A DNA stretch of 64,000 nt from DATFES01 sp035457725 (GCA_035457725.1 DATIBC010000044.1:1-64000), one strand, 5' to 3'; positions 43,124 through 52,635 are shown, counted from the first letter of the stretch. The notes: a model not told the origin generated them from the letters alone. Numbers and translations are program-made.

Positions 43124-43606
43124 ATGCGAGAACGGCACGATCCCACGGGAATACAGCGCGCGCCGCTATTTGTTGCAGTGGCGGTGTGTGCGTTCGTCCT
43201 CGCCGCCTGCCAGCCGACGCTGGATACCCGCGGTTACGTGCCGGATCGCGAAGCGCTCGAGCAGGTGCGGCCCGGTCAACCAAAGGCGGAGGTGCAGAAT
43301 CTTCTCGGTACCCCGTCGAGCGTCACCCCCTTCGGCGAGGAAGTCTGGCTCTACATCAGCCGCAAGGTCCGGACGGTGGCATTCTTCAAACCCGAGGTGC
43401 TCGAGCAGAATGTCGTCGCCGTCGAGTTCGACCGCAATGGCGTGGTTAACGACGTGCGGCGCTATACGCTTGCCGACGGCCAAATCATCGAGCCGGTCGA
43501 TCGCAAGACGCCGGCGCCGGGCCGCGAGCTGACCTTCGTCGAACAGCTCGTCGGCAATATCGGCAAGTTCAACACGCCGGGCCGCGGTCCCGGGCCGGGC
43601 CAGTAA
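43124..43606 (+). CDS. bamE: Outer membrane assembly lipoprotein BamE (SmpA/OmlA)
   Basis: A 160-residue lipoprotein from ATG 43124; the longer frame lacks a leader. The signal peptide ends with the lipobox FVLAAC (cysteine near 29). The SmpA domain shows YVPDREALEQVRPGQPKAEVQNLLGTPS, FGEEVWLYISRKVRTVAFF and the closing VVAVEFDRNGVVNDVRRYTL. BamE is part of the outer-membrane beta-barrel assembly machine. The C-terminus is Gly/Pro-rich (TPGRGPGPGQ). Confidence 0.9.
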   Translation: MRERHDPTGIQRAPLFVAVAVCAFVLAACQPTLDTRGYVPDREALEQVRPGQPKAEVQNLLGTPSSVTPFGEEVWLYISRKVRTVAFFKPEVLEQNVVAVEFDRNGVVNDVRRYTLADGQIIEPVDRKTPAPGRELTFVEQLVGNIGKFNTPGRGPGPGQ

Positions 43607-43673
43607 CTCCGGCCGCGCGATTGAAACGCAAACCTCGGGGATCCGCAGCCTCAGAGTTCGGATACGCCGATGG

Positions 43674-45767
43674 TCAGCGCGCCAATATGGCCAACATCAA
43701 GATCGCCACGATATTGATGATCTTGATCATCGGATTTACCGCCGGCCCGGCGGTGTCCTTGTAGGGGTCGCCGACGGTATCGCCCGTCACCGCCGCCTTG
43801 TGCGCCTCCGAGCCCTTGCCGCCATGGTGACCGTCCTCGATGTATTTCTTCGCGTTGTCCCAGGCGCCGCCGCCGGAAGTCATCGAGATCGCTACGAACA
43901 GCCCGGTGACGATGGTGCCCATCAGCATCGCGCCCATCGACGTGAACGCGGCGGCCTGTCCCCCGACGATCAAAATGACGACGTATAAAACGATCGGCGC
44001 CAACACTGGCAGGAGCGAAGGAACGATCATCTCCTTGATCGCCGCCTTGGTCAGCAGGTCGACGGCGCGGCTGTAATCGGGCTTTGCGGTCCCTTCCATG
44101 ATGCCCTTGATCTCTTTGAACTGGCGGCGAACTTCCAGCACCACCGAACCGGCGGCGCGACCGACCGCGGTCATGCCCAGCGCGCCGAACAGGTAAGGCA
44201 GCATGCCGCCGATGAACAGACCGACGACGACGTAAGGATCGGAGAGGATGAATTGCACTTTGATGTTCGGAAAGTAATGGTGCAGGTCCTCGGTGTACGC
44301 GGCGAACAGAACCAATGCGGCGAGGCCCGCCGAGCCGATGGCGTATCCCTTGGTCACCGCCTTGGTGGTGTTGCCGACCGCGTCGAGGGCGTCGGTCGTC
44401 TTGCGTATCTCTTTGGGCAGGTTCGACATCTCGGCGATACCGCCGGCGTTGTCGGTAACCGGACCATAGGCGTCGAGCGCGACGACCATTCCGGCGAGCG
44501 CCAACATCGTCGTGGCGGCGATCGCGATGCCAAAGAGACCAGCGTTGAGAAACGCCACGATGATGCCGGCCGAGATCACCACGACCGGCAACGCCGTCGA
44601 CTCCATCGAAACCGCGAGCCCTTTGATGATGTTGGTTGCATGGCCGGTGATCGAGGCATCAGCGACGCTGCGCACCGGCCTGTATTGGGTGCCCGTGTAG
44701 TACTCGGTGATCCAGACGATGAGCCCGGTCACGACAAGTCCGGTGATTCCGCAGACGAACAGATTGAAGCCATTGAACTTGCGCCCCGACACTTCGTATT
44801 CGGCGCCCAGGCCGATGAAGAGCGCGGTCACGATCAGCAGCAGCACCGCCGAGATGATGCCGGTGACGATTAGGCCCTTGTAGAGCGCCGCCATGATCTT
44901 CTGGTCGCCTGCGAGCTTGACGAAGAACGTGCCGATCACCGAGGCGGCGATGCAGGCGCCGCCAATGAGCAGCGGGTAGAGCATCATCTGCGCCTGGATC
45001 GCGCCGGTGAAGAAAATGGCGGCGAGCAGCATCGTCGCGACGATGGTGACGGCGTAGGTCTCGAACAGGTCGGCGGCCATTCCGGCGCAATCGCCGACGT
45101 TGTCGCCGACGTTGTCGGCGATCACGGCCGGATTGCGCGGATCGTCCTCGGGTATTCCCGCCTCGATCTTTCCGACGAGGTCAGCGCCGACATCGGCGCC
45201 CTTGGTGAAAATCCCGCCGCCGAGCCGCGCGAAGATCGAGATCAGCGATGCGCCGAACGACAGCGCGATCAGCGCCTCGAGGATCGAGCGCAGGCTGGCC
45301 GCGTCGGCGCCGCCCTTCCAGCCGAGGAGGATTCCGTAGTAGATCGAAACGCCGAGCAGGCCCAGCCCGACCACCAGCATGCCGGTGATTGCGCCCGATT
45401 TGAACGCGATGTCGAGCGCCGGTTGCAGGCCGTTCTTCGCCGCCTCGGCGGTGCGGACGTTGGCCCGCACCGACACGTTCATGCCGATGTATCCGGCGGC
45501 GCCCGACAGGAGCGCGCCGATGACGAAGCCGATCCCGACATGCACGCCAAGCGTCACGGCAAGTATGATCGCCACGACGACGCCAGCCATGGCGATGGTT
45601 CGGTACTGACGATTGAGATAGGCGCTAGCTCCGATCTGGATGGCGCTGGCGATCTCCTGCATCCGCTCCGAGCCTGGGCTCGCTGCCATGACCTGCCGGT
45701 AGGCGTACACGCCGTAGGCCAGGGCCAGCACGCCGCAAAGAATCACGAACCAATAGGCTAGGGTCAT
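43674..45767 (-). CDS. hppA: Membrane proton-translocating pyrophosphatase, K+-independent type
   Basis: A 697-residue protein with sixteen predicted helices. The pyrophosphate site motifs GGGIFTKGADVGADLVGKIE and DNVGDNVGDCAGMAADLFETY are present. The potassium-site position is Lys469 in GNTTKAVTKG; this lysine marks the K+-independent class, as opposed to GNTTAA in K+-dependent enzymes. It pumps protons using PPi energy. The gene stands alone and is followed by no obvious partner. Length matches the family. Confidence 0.96.
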   Translation of the reverse strand: MTLAYWFVILCGVLALAYGVYAYRQVMAASPGSERMQEIASAIQIGASAYLNRQYRTIAMAGVVVAIILAVTLGVHVGIGFVIGALLSGAAGYIGMNVSVRANVRTAEAAKNGLQPALDIAFKSGAITGMLVVGLGLLGVSIYYGILLGWKGGADAASLRSILEALIALSFGASLISIFARLGGGIFTKGADVGADLVGKIEAGIPEDDPRNPAVIADNVGDNVGDCAGMAADLFETYAVTIVATMLLAAIFFTGAIQAQMMLYPLLIGGACIAASVIGTFFVKLAGDQKIMAALYKGLIVTGIISAVLLLIVTALFIGLGAEYEVSGRKFNGFNLFVCGITGLVVTGLIVWITEYYTGTQYRPVRSVADASITGHATNIIKGLAVSMESTALPVVVISAGIIVAFLNAGLFGIAIAATTMLALAGMVVALDAYGPVTDNAGGIAEMSNLPKEIRKTTDALDAVGNTTKAVTKGYAIGSAGLAALVLFAAYTEDLHHYFPNIKVQFILSDPYVVVGLFIGGMLPYLFGALGMTAVGRAAGSVVLEVRRQFKEIKGIMEGTAKPDYSRAVDLLTKAAIKEMIVPSLLPVLAPIVLYVVILIVGGQAAAFTSMGAMLMGTIVTGLFVAISMTSGGGAWDNAKKYIEDGHHGGKGSEAHKAAVTGDTVGDPYKDTAGPAVNPMIKIINIVAILMLAILAR

Positions 45768-45928
45768 CGATTGGCCTCGTTATCTGACATCGGTTCAGCC
45801 GCCAGGGCTGGCGGCGGAAACCTCGGAACTGGCTGGGAAAAAGCCCCCCGGCGGGCAAAAAAGCGCGGCGGAACATGCCAGAACCAGTACCCGAAGGCAA
45901 GCGGCTCGGGCTTCTTAACGGCGCAATT

Positions 45929-47149
45929 TCACCCGTCTTTCGGCCCCGACGAGGGGACAGCTCCCACGACCGAACTCGCGCGACGACGCCAGCCAAGCCA
46001 GCCTATCGCCGCCAAGGTCGCGGCGACGAACGGCAACACTCCGATATTGACGATCTGCCAGCTCAGTTTTTCGAGGACGATACCGGACATAATCGACGCT
46101 ATCGCCACCGACCCGAAGATGAGGAAATCATTGGTCGCCTGCACGAGGGCCCGTTCGGCCGGACGATACGTTTCGGTCAAAAGGGTCGTCGCGCCGACGA
46201 ATAGGAAGTTCCAGCCAATGCCGAGTATGAACAGCGCAACCCAGAAATTGTACAGATGCGTTCCAAACAGGTTAATCGTCACGCAGATGATCATTAGGAC
46301 GGCGCCTGTCTGCATCACCTTGAGTGCGCCGACACGCTTTATCACGTCGCCGGTGAAAAACGACGGCGCGAACATGGCGAAGACGTGCCACTGGATCACT
46401 GACGCGGCGAGGTCGAAGTGATGAGCATGCCCTACCATCGCAAGCGGCGTTGCCGTCATCACAAAGGACATGCCTGCGTAGCCGACGATGCCACCCAGCA
46501 CGGCGACGAGAAATACCGGCTGGGCGGCGATTTCGCGCAATGACCTGCCGCGTTCCTTCCGTTCAGCGTCGCTCGGCCGCGGAATGTCGATCAATTGCAG
46601 AAGCAGAAGCGCGACGATCGCAACTCCGATCAGTGCCGCGAACGAGCCGGCGAAGACGTGCGCCGGCCAGAGATCCTTCGTTGCCTTCGCCATTTCGGGG
46701 CCGACGATCGCGGCGATGACGCCACCCGCCAGGACATACGAAATCGCTTTACTCTTCAACTCCGGGCGCGACCCGTCGACCGCGGCGAAACGGTAAAACT
46801 GGCCGAATCCGTTGTAACAGCCGTTGAGCATCGAGCCGAGGCAAAACAGGCCGAAGGAATTCCACAACACCCCGAGAAGGGCGATGCTCGTGCCGACGAT
46901 CCCAAACAAGGCGCCAAGAGTGAAGCCAAGGCGACGTCCCACACGAGCCATGAGAAACGACGCCGGGAACATCGCCGCCATCACGCCGATTTGTTGTAAC
47001 GCCAACGGCAACGTCGCCAGCGCCTTATTCTCGGCCAGCATGTGCCCGACCAACGCCGCTTCGGCGAGCATGGTCGCGGTGCCGATCATCAACAAACCCT
47101 GGCAGCACGCGAGAACAATCACGTTCTGGCGCGTTTTATCGGACGACAT
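45929..47149 (-). CDS. MFS transporter
   Basis: A 406-residue transporter with twelve membrane segments. Landmarks are VMAAMFPASFLMARVGRRLGFTLGALFGIVGT (loop motif) and NFLFVGATTLLTETYRPAERALVQATNDFLIFGS. Its internal loop DIPRPSDAERKERGRSLREIAAQP separates the halves. The substrate is unknown. It lies between hppA and thiL on the same strand, with gaps of 161 and 44 bases, so a separate promoter is likely. Confidence 0.85.
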   Translation of the reverse strand: MSSDKTRQNVIVLACCQGLLMIGTATMLAEAALVGHMLAENKALATLPLALQQIGVMAAMFPASFLMARVGRRLGFTLGALFGIVGTSIALLGVLWNSFGLFCLGSMLNGCYNGFGQFYRFAAVDGSRPELKSKAISYVLAGGVIAAIVGPEMAKATKDLWPAHVFAGSFAALIGVAIVALLLLQLIDIPRPSDAERKERGRSLREIAAQPVFLVAVLGGIVGYAGMSFVMTATPLAMVGHAHHFDLAASVIQWHVFAMFAPSFFTGDVIKRVGALKVMQTGAVLMIICVTINLFGTHLYNFWVALFILGIGWNFLFVGATTLLTETYRPAERALVQATNDFLIFGSVAIASIMSGIVLEKLSWQIVNIGVLPFVAATLAAIGWLGWRRRASSVVGAVPSSGPKDG

Positions 47150-47193
47150 GACGGTGTGTTCCCTGAACGGCCCGACTGCGGACCTTGTTGGAA

Positions 47194-48186
47194 TTAAAAG
47201 TGTGTCCAGCCCGCTTTCTCGAATGATTTGGGCGCGCCGGTCGGGTCGAGCACCGTGACGCCCTTCCCCGCCTTGATGGTTCCGATCCGGGTCAACGGCA
47301 CGTCGAACTCCTTGGCGAGGGCGGCGATCGTAGCCTCGCTCGCCGGTGGGGCGCTAAACAAAATCTCGTAATCGTCGCCGCCGGTGAGAATTCGCGGCAA
47401 CAAATCTCGGTGTCGCTTGACGGCGGCGCGCCCGGCCGGCGACAGCGGGACAAGCGCCTCCTCGACCACCGCCGCGACGCCCGACACGCGCGCCAGATGC
47501 CCGAGATCGGCGACCAGCCCGTCGGAAATATCCATCGCCGCCGACGCGACGCCAAGCAGTCGAGGTCCTAATCGGACGCGCGGCTGCGGAATCCGGTATC
47601 GGCTGGCGACATATTTGCGCGCCACGGCGCTCAGCCCCTCGATATCGCCGCGAACCACCAGTAAGCCCAGCAGTCCATCGCCGATGGTTCCCGAGACATA
47701 GAGATTGTCGTCCGGCTTCGCTCCGCCTCTGCGCAACATGGCGCCGCGCGGTACTTCGCCGAAGTGGGTGATCGAGATCCACAGCGGTCCCGGAGTCATC
47801 ACCGTGTCACCGCCGGCGAGAGCGACGCCGAATTCGATCTGATCGGCCGCGAGCCCGGCGACGAAGCCCGGGATCCAGTGCTCCGACAGATCTTGCGGCA
47901 ACGCTAGGGTCATGAGATAGGCGACCGGCTTGGCGCCCTTGGCGGCGAGGTCGGACAGATTTACCCGCAAGGCCTTGCGGGCGATGGCGTCGGGCGGATC
48001 GTCAGGCGTGAAGTGAACGCCCTCGACGATCGCGTCGCAGGTCATGACGATGTCCATGCCCGCGGTGGGAGTGAAAACCGCCGCATCATCGCTCAATCCC
48101 AGCGCTCCCGGGAACTTGCGAGAGAGCGGCGCGAGATAACGCGCGATCAACTCGAACTCGCTCAGCTCATGCGCCTTGATGGCCAC
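47194..48186 (-). CDS. thiL: Thiamine-monophosphate kinase
   Basis: A 330-residue ThiL from GTG 48184-48186, with GGGAG upstream. The family motifs are ELIARYLAPL, LGLSDDAAVFTPTAGMDIVMTCDAIVEGVHF, LRVNLSDLAAKGAKPVAYLMTLALP, GGDTVMTPGPLWISIT and MDISDGLVADLGHL. ThiL phosphorylates thiamine phosphate to thiamine diphosphate. The start lies inside the last 20 bases of nusB, an overlap common in rib-nusB-thiL operons. Other thiamine genes are absent. Confidence 0.95.
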   Translation of the reverse strand: MAIKAHELSEFELIARYLAPLSRKFPGALGLSDDAAVFTPTAGMDIVMTCDAIVEGVHFTPDDPPDAIARKALRVNLSDLAAKGAKPVAYLMTLALPQDLSEHWIPGFVAGLAADQIEFGVALAGGDTVMTPGPLWISITHFGEVPRGAMLRRGGAKPDDNLYVSGTIGDGLLGLLVVRGDIEGLSAVARKYVASRYRIPQPRVRLGPRLLGVASAAMDISDGLVADLGHLARVSGVAAVVEEALVPLSPAGRAAVKRHRDLLPRILTGGDDYEILFSAPPASEATIAALAKEFDVPLTRIGTIKAGKGVTVLDPTGAPKSFEKAGWTHF

Positions 48187-48694
48187 GCGGACCGTCTCCC
48201 ATCGGTAGATGCGCAAGCTCGTCGGGCCGCAACCGGCGCGCCAGCCGATCGAGAATTCCGTTGACGAACGCCGGTTCGCGACCGGCAAAAAACATGTGCG
48301 CTATGTTGACATACTCGTTGATCACGGTGCGCGCCGGGACTTCGCCCAGCGCCAACAGCTCGAAGCACGCCGAGCGCAGGATCGAACGAAGGACGATCTC
48401 GAGCCGCGGCAAGGTCCATCCCGTCGCGAGCGCCGGCGCGACGAGCGCGTCGATTTCCTCGCGCCGGGACGAGGCGCCGCGGACCAGCGTGTTGAACAGC
48501 TCGTCGTCGATCTCGCCCGCGGGTGGCGCGCCCGTGTCGGGGCCGAGCCGATGATCATGAAACTCGTCGACGACCCCATTCGGGGCCGCTCCCGTCACTT
48601 CGATCTGATATAGCGCTTGTACCGCCGCCAATCGCGCCGCGCTGCGGCCTGCTCGCCCCCGGCCGGAAACGCCCGCCCTCGATTTTCGCGTCAT
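48167..48694 (-). CDS. nusB: Transcription antitermination factor NusB
   Basis: A 175-residue NusB from ATG 48692-48694. The all-helical core shows RLAAVQALYQIEVTG, RREEIDALVAPALATGWTLPRLEIVLRSILRSACFELLALGEVPARTVINEYVNIAHMFF and FVNGILDRLARRLRP. NusB binds boxA RNA together with NusE/S10 for rRNA antitermination. It overlaps ribH by 4 bases (ATGA). The first 20 residues are basic and extended. Confidence 0.95.
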   Translation of the reverse strand: MTRKSRAGVSGRGRAGRSAARLAAVQALYQIEVTGAAPNGVVDEFHDHRLGPDTGAPPAGEIDDELFNTLVRGASSRREEIDALVAPALATGWTLPRLEIVLRSILRSACFELLALGEVPARTVINEYVNIAHMFFAGREPAFVNGILDRLARRLRPDELAHLPMGDGPRGHQGA

Positions 48695-49137
48695 TTGGGA
48701 GGGCGCCGGAGCGTGCGCTTGAGTTCGATCATCGCCAAGCAGGCGCGCGCCGCCTCGCCACCCTTGTTGCCGACCTCGACGCGCGCGCGCGCCCACGCCT
48801 GGTCGTCGTTCTCGACGGTAAGGATGCCGTAACCGATTGCGAGGCCGTGATGCACCGCAAGGTCCTGCAGTCCTCGCGCGCTCTCGGTGCAGACGTAATC
48901 GTAATGCGTCGTTTCGCCGCGAATGACGCAACCTAGCGCGACGTAGCCGTCGAATCCGCTGTGGCCCGTGTGCGCGAAGCCTATCGCGGCGGGAATCTCG
49001 AACGCGCCGGGAACAGCAAACCGCTTCCAGGTCGCCCCGGCGGCGGCGAGCACGCTCATCGCGCCGCGAACCAGTTCGTCGGCAATATCCTCGTAGAAGC
49101 GCGCCTCGACGATCATCACGTGCGGCGGGGTGTTCAT
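48691..49137 (-). CDS. ribH: 6,7-dimethyl-8-ribityllumazine synthase
   Basis: A 148-residue lumazine synthase from ATG 49135-49137; the frame to TTG 49158 is disfavoured. The substrate-binding segments are VPGAFEIPAAIG, GYVALGCVIRGETTHYDYV and SARGLQDLAVHHGLAIGYGILTVENDDQAW. It forms lumazine from the butanone phosphate made by RibB and a pyrimidine. It lies between ribB and nusB. Confidence 0.97.
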   Translation of the reverse strand: MNTPPHVMIVEARFYEDIADELVRGAMSVLAAAGATWKRFAVPGAFEIPAAIGFAHTGHSGFDGYVALGCVIRGETTHYDYVCTESARGLQDLAVHHGLAIGYGILTVENDDQAWARARVEVGNKGGEAARACLAMIELKRTLRRPPK

Positions 49138-49154
49138 CGTCGCATGCTCGCGGC

Positions 49155-50381
49155 TCAATCTTCGGTCATCGGCGGGATCGCCCGCTGCTCGATGAGTCGC
49201 AATCCGTAACCCTCCAAGCCGACGATGGTTCGCTTGGTGTTGGAGAGAAGGATCATGTCCGTGACGCCAAGGTCGAGTAGGATCTGCGCACCGACGCCGT
49301 AATCGCGCAGCTCGACGCGGGTCGGCGTCGCCGCGGCGCGCGCGCGCCCGCGCTCCGACAGAAAGTCGCCGAGCGCCGCCACCGGCGTCGAGGGATCGAC
49401 CAAGCGCGACCGGACGCGGTCGGACAAACTAGTGGCGCGCGGCTCGCGAATCAGCACGACGACGCCACGGCCGGCCTCGCCGATCATCTTCATCGCCGAG
49501 TGCAACACGCTCCCCCGGCCGACCGATCGATCGCCCAGCACGTCATCGAGCACGTTGAGAGCGTGCATGCGAACTAGAACCGGCTCCGGCGTGGAGATGT
49601 CGCCTTTCACCAGCGCAATGTGCTCCGCGTACGCCGCCTTGTTGACGTAGACCAACATCCGGAAGTCGCCGCCATACCGGCTGTCGAGAACCGTCTCGAT
49701 GGTCCGTTCGACCAAACGGTCATGGCGGCGACGGTAGGCGATAAGATCGGTGATCGCGGCGATTTTCAGGCCGTGGAACTGGGCGAACTTAACGAGGTCC
49801 GGCATTCGCGCCATCGTTCCGTCGTCGTTCATGATCTCGCAAATCACTCCGGCCGGCAGCAACCCGGCCAGTCGCGCGATGTCGATCGCGGCTTCGGTAT
49901 GACCGGCGCGGACCAGCACGCCGCCGTCGCGGGCCATTAGCGGGAAAACGTGACCAGGCGTGACGATATCGTTGCGCGCCTTAGTCGGATCGATCGCAAC
50001 GGCAATGGTGCGCGCGCGATCCGAGGCGGATATGCCGGTCGTCACGCCCTCGCGGGCTTCGATCGACACCGTGAACGCGGTCTGGTGGCGCGTGTTGTTT
50101 TCGCGCCCCATGAGCGGCAGTCCCAACTGCTCGATCCGCTCGCGCGGCAGCGACAAACAAACCAGCCCGCGGCCGAACCTGGCCATGAAATTGATCGCCT
50201 CGGGAGTCGCCATCTGCGCCGGGATCACGAGGTCACCCTCGTTTTCGCGATCCTCCTCGTCGACCAGGATGAACATGCGCCCGTTGCGCGCTTCCTCGAT
50301 GACCTCTTCGATCGACGACAGATACTTGCCAAAGTCGGTGTCGAAACCGGACCCGCTCTTACGTCGTTCCTGGGCCGCCAT
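49155..50381 (-). CDS. ribB: 3,4-dihydroxy-2-butanone-4-phosphate synthase with degenerate GTP cyclohydrolase II domain
   Basis: A 408-residue protein from ATG 50379-50381. The N-terminal RibB domain is intact: DEEDRENEGD at residues 41-50, TPGHVFPLMARDGGVLVRAGHTEAAIDIARLAGL and ICEIMNDDGTM. The C-terminal domain has GTP cyclohydrolase II length, but the three zinc-binding cysteines expected in the E-C-L-T-G-D / R-C-D-C-G segment are missing: VRMHALNVLDDVLGD has Val at the first, and the second pair is Val and Arg. No cysteine remains in the last 220 residues. So RibB activity is likely and RibA activity unlikely. Confidence 0.9.
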   Translation of the reverse strand: MAAQERRKSGSGFDTDFGKYLSSIEEVIEEARNGRMFILVDEEDRENEGDLVIPAQMATPEAINFMARFGRGLVCLSLPRERIEQLGLPLMGRENNTRHQTAFTVSIEAREGVTTGISASDRARTIAVAIDPTKARNDIVTPGHVFPLMARDGGVLVRAGHTEAAIDIARLAGLLPAGVICEIMNDDGTMARMPDLVKFAQFHGLKIAAITDLIAYRRRHDRLVERTIETVLDSRYGGDFRMLVYVNKAAYAEHIALVKGDISTPEPVLVRMHALNVLDDVLGDRSVGRGSVLHSAMKMIGEAGRGVVVLIREPRATSLSDRVRSRLVDPSTPVAALGDFLSERGRARAAATPTRVELRDYGVGAQILLDLGVTDMILLSNTKRTIVGLEGYGLRLIEQRAIPPMTED

Positions 50382-50386
50382 TCGCC

Positions 50387-50998
50387 TCAACTCCCTCGGA
50401 TAAGACGGGCAACATAGCGCGCAAGCGTGTCCACTTCCAGATTGACGCGACGAGCTGGCGCAAGCGCGCCGAGCGTCGTCGCGGCCAGCGTGTGAGCGAT
50501 GACGTTGACGCCGAAAACGGCCGCCCCGTCGCGACGATCGCGCACCTCGTTGACGGTCAACGACACCCCATCGACGGCGATCGATCCCTTCACGGCGATA
50601 AAACGGCCTATCGAAGCGGGGGCCAGAATTTCGAGCCGAATGCTTCCGGCCTCCGGCTGTCGTGCGACCGTCTCGCCGACGCCGTCGACATGACCGCTGA
50701 CGATATGCCCGCCAAGTTCGTCGCCCATCTTTAGCGCGCGTTCGAGATTGATCGGCGTGTCGACCCGCCATTCGCCAAGCGTGGTCCTGGCCAACGTCTC
50801 CGCCGACGCTTCGACCGCGAACCACCCGGGCCCGCGCGCGATCACCGTAAGGCACACGCCTGCGCAGCAGACCGACGCGCCGTCGGCAAGTTTCGCCGTG
50901 TCGTATGCCGTCGCGATCTCGAAGCGGACATCATGACCCTCGCCGGCGCCCGATACCGAGCGGACCCGGCCGATATCGGTGACGATGCCGGTGAACAT
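50387..50998 (-). CDS. ribE: Riboflavin synthase alpha chain
   Basis: A 203-residue riboflavin synthase from ATG 50996-50998 (MFTGIVTDIG start); an in-frame GTG at 51004 overlaps ribD. The two lumazine-binding repeats are visible: ASVCCAGVCLTVIARGPGWFAVEASAETLARTTLGEW and GSIAVDGVSLTVNEVRDR with LAATTLGAL. It converts two lumazine molecules to riboflavin. It starts 2 bases before the ribD stop. Confidence 0.97.
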   Translation of the reverse strand: MFTGIVTDIGRVRSVSGAGEGHDVRFEIATAYDTAKLADGASVCCAGVCLTVIARGPGWFAVEASAETLARTTLGEWRVDTPINLERALKMGDELGGHIVSGHVDGVGETVARQPEAGSIRLEILAPASIGRFIAVKGSIAVDGVSLTVNEVRDRRDGAAVFGVNVIAHTLAATTLGALAPARRVNLEVDTLARYVARLIRGS

Positions 50999-51000
50999 GG

Positions 51001-52128
51001 TCACTCCGCCCTGACGTAGGTTTCGAGCACGTCATCGCCGCAGAACTCGACCGCGCGACGGACGAACGCCGGTGTGTCAGCCAAACGATCGACGCCCAAT
51101 GCCGCGGCGACCGGCACGCCGTCGCCACCGATCAGCCGCGCCGAGCGAAACCAGGCGATACGATCGACCAGCCGCTCGCGCAGCAGCGCCGCCGCGAGCG
51201 CCGCGCCACCCTCGACCAGGACGCGAGTCAGCCCGCGCTCGCCGAGGATCCGCAGCAGCCCCGCCGCATCGAGCCGGTCATCCTTCGCCATTGGCACGTC
51301 GATGACCTCGATACCGCATCCGACGAAGGCTTCCCGACGCGCGGCGTCGGCACTCGCCAGCGCCAACACCCATGTCGGTACGCGTCGCGCAGTACGAACC
51401 AGGGTCGACGTCAGCGGCAATCGCAGCCGAGGATCGACCAAAATGCGCACTGGAGACGCTGCCGCGAGCCCCGGCAGCCGGCACGTCAATTCCGGGTCGT
51501 CGGCGATCGCCGTGCCGACACCGATCATCACGCCGTCATGCTGCGCGCGCAAAAGATGCGCGCGAGCGCGCGCCGCTTCGCCGGTTATCCATTGGCTTTC
51601 GCCCGAACGCGTCGCGATGCGCCCATCGAGCGTCGTCGCGGTCTTGAGCGTCACCAGCGGCCGTCCTTCGCCGAGCCGCAGTAGGAATCCGCAGTTCACC
51701 TCGCGCGCTTCCTCGGCGCAAAGTCCGACGTCGACTGCGATGCCTGCCGCCCGCAGCGCGGCGAAACCGGCGCCGGCGACGCGCGGATCGGGGTCCTCCA
51801 TGGACGCCACGACACGCGCGACGCCCGCGGCGATCAGCGCTTCGCTGCAGGGCGGCGTGCGGCCGTGATGGCAGCATGGTTCGAGCGTGACGTAAACCGT
51901 GGCGCCGCGCGCCGAACTTCCCGCACGCAGCAGCGCCTGAGTCTCGGCGTGAGGTCTGCCTCCCGGCGACGTCCAACCGCGCCCAACGGCGCGGTCGTTC
52001 GCGACAACGACGCATCCCACCGATGGGTTGGGCGATACGCGGCCGAGTCCGCGGCGCGCCAGCGCCAAGGCCGCGCGCATGTGCGCGATGTCGGCGCGCT
52101 CAGTCGTCTTGGTGGTCGCGTTCGCCAC
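51001..52128 (-). CDS. ribD: Bifunctional riboflavin deaminase/reductase RibD
   Basis: A 375-residue RibD starting at GTG 52126-52128, which keeps the conserved pre-M helix DIAHMRAALALA; a later ATG at 52080 is possible. The deaminase zinc site is in RPHAETQALL and LEPCCHHGRTPPCSEALI. The reductase domain follows (PLVTLKTATTLDGRIATRSGESQWITG, and VLVEGGAALAAALL). It makes the pyrimidine intermediate of riboflavin synthesis. The start overlaps the nrdR end by 29 bases. Confidence 0.95.
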   Translation of the reverse strand: MANATTKTTERADIAHMRAALALARRGLGRVSPNPSVGCVVVANDRAVGRGWTSPGGRPHAETQALLRAGSSARGATVYVTLEPCCHHGRTPPCSEALIAAGVARVVASMEDPDPRVAGAGFAALRAAGIAVDVGLCAEEAREVNCGFLLRLGEGRPLVTLKTATTLDGRIATRSGESQWITGEAARARAHLLRAQHDGVMIGVGTAIADDPELTCRLPGLAAASPVRILVDPRLRLPLTSTLVRTARRVPTWVLALASADAARREAFVGCGIEVIDVPMAKDDRLDAAGLLRILGERGLTRVLVEGGAALAAALLRERLVDRIAWFRSARLIGGDGVPVAAALGVDRLADTPAFVRRAVEFCGDDVLETYVRAE

Positions 52129-52570
52129 TCAACTTGCCGACGAAGTCTTCGAAGTCCTTCGCTTCGCGGAAATTGCGGTAGACCGAGGCGAAGCGCACAT
52201 AAGCGACCGGATCGAGCGAGGCCAGCGCGTCCATCACCATCTCGCCGACGACCGTCGACGGAATTTCGCTCTCGCCCAGGCTCTCGAGGCGGCGAACGAT
52301 TCCATTGACGATCCGCTCCACGCGCTCGGAATCGACCGGACGCTTGCGCACGGCGATGGCGATCGAACGATGCAGCTTGTCGCGATCGAACGATTCTTTT
52401 TGGCCGTTCTTCTTCACCACGACCAACTCGCGAAGTTGGACCCTCTCGAATGTGGTGAAGCGCGAGCCGCAGGCCGGACAGTATCGTCGACGCCGGATAG
52501 CGCTACTGTCCTCGGTCGGGCGCGAATCTTTCACCTGCGTGTCGTCATTGCCACAAAACGGACAGCGCAT
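52100..52570 (-). CDS. nrdR: Transcriptional repressor NrdR
   Basis: A 156-residue NrdR. A zinc ribbon uses MRCPFCGND and YCPACGSRFTTFER; an ATP-cone domain follows (LVVVKKNGQKESFDRDKLHRSI, AYVRFASVYRNFREAKDFEDFV). NrdR represses ribonucleotide reductase genes in response to ATP/dATP. No nrd genes are in the window. It overlaps ribD at its end and follows glyA after 65 bases, the conserved order. Confidence 0.97.
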   Translation of the reverse strand: MRCPFCGNDDTQVKDSRPTEDSSAIRRRRYCPACGSRFTTFERVQLRELVVVKKNGQKESFDRDKLHRSIAIAVRKRPVDSERVERIVNGIVRRLESLGESEIPSTVVGEMVMDALASLDPVAYVRFASVYRNFREAKDFEDFVGKLSGERDHQDD

Positions 52571-52635
52571 GCCCCCCTGCCTTCTCTTCTTCTATGTCGG
52601 GTCGCGGCGTTGTATCGCGCCGTCGCCCGTCGTGG

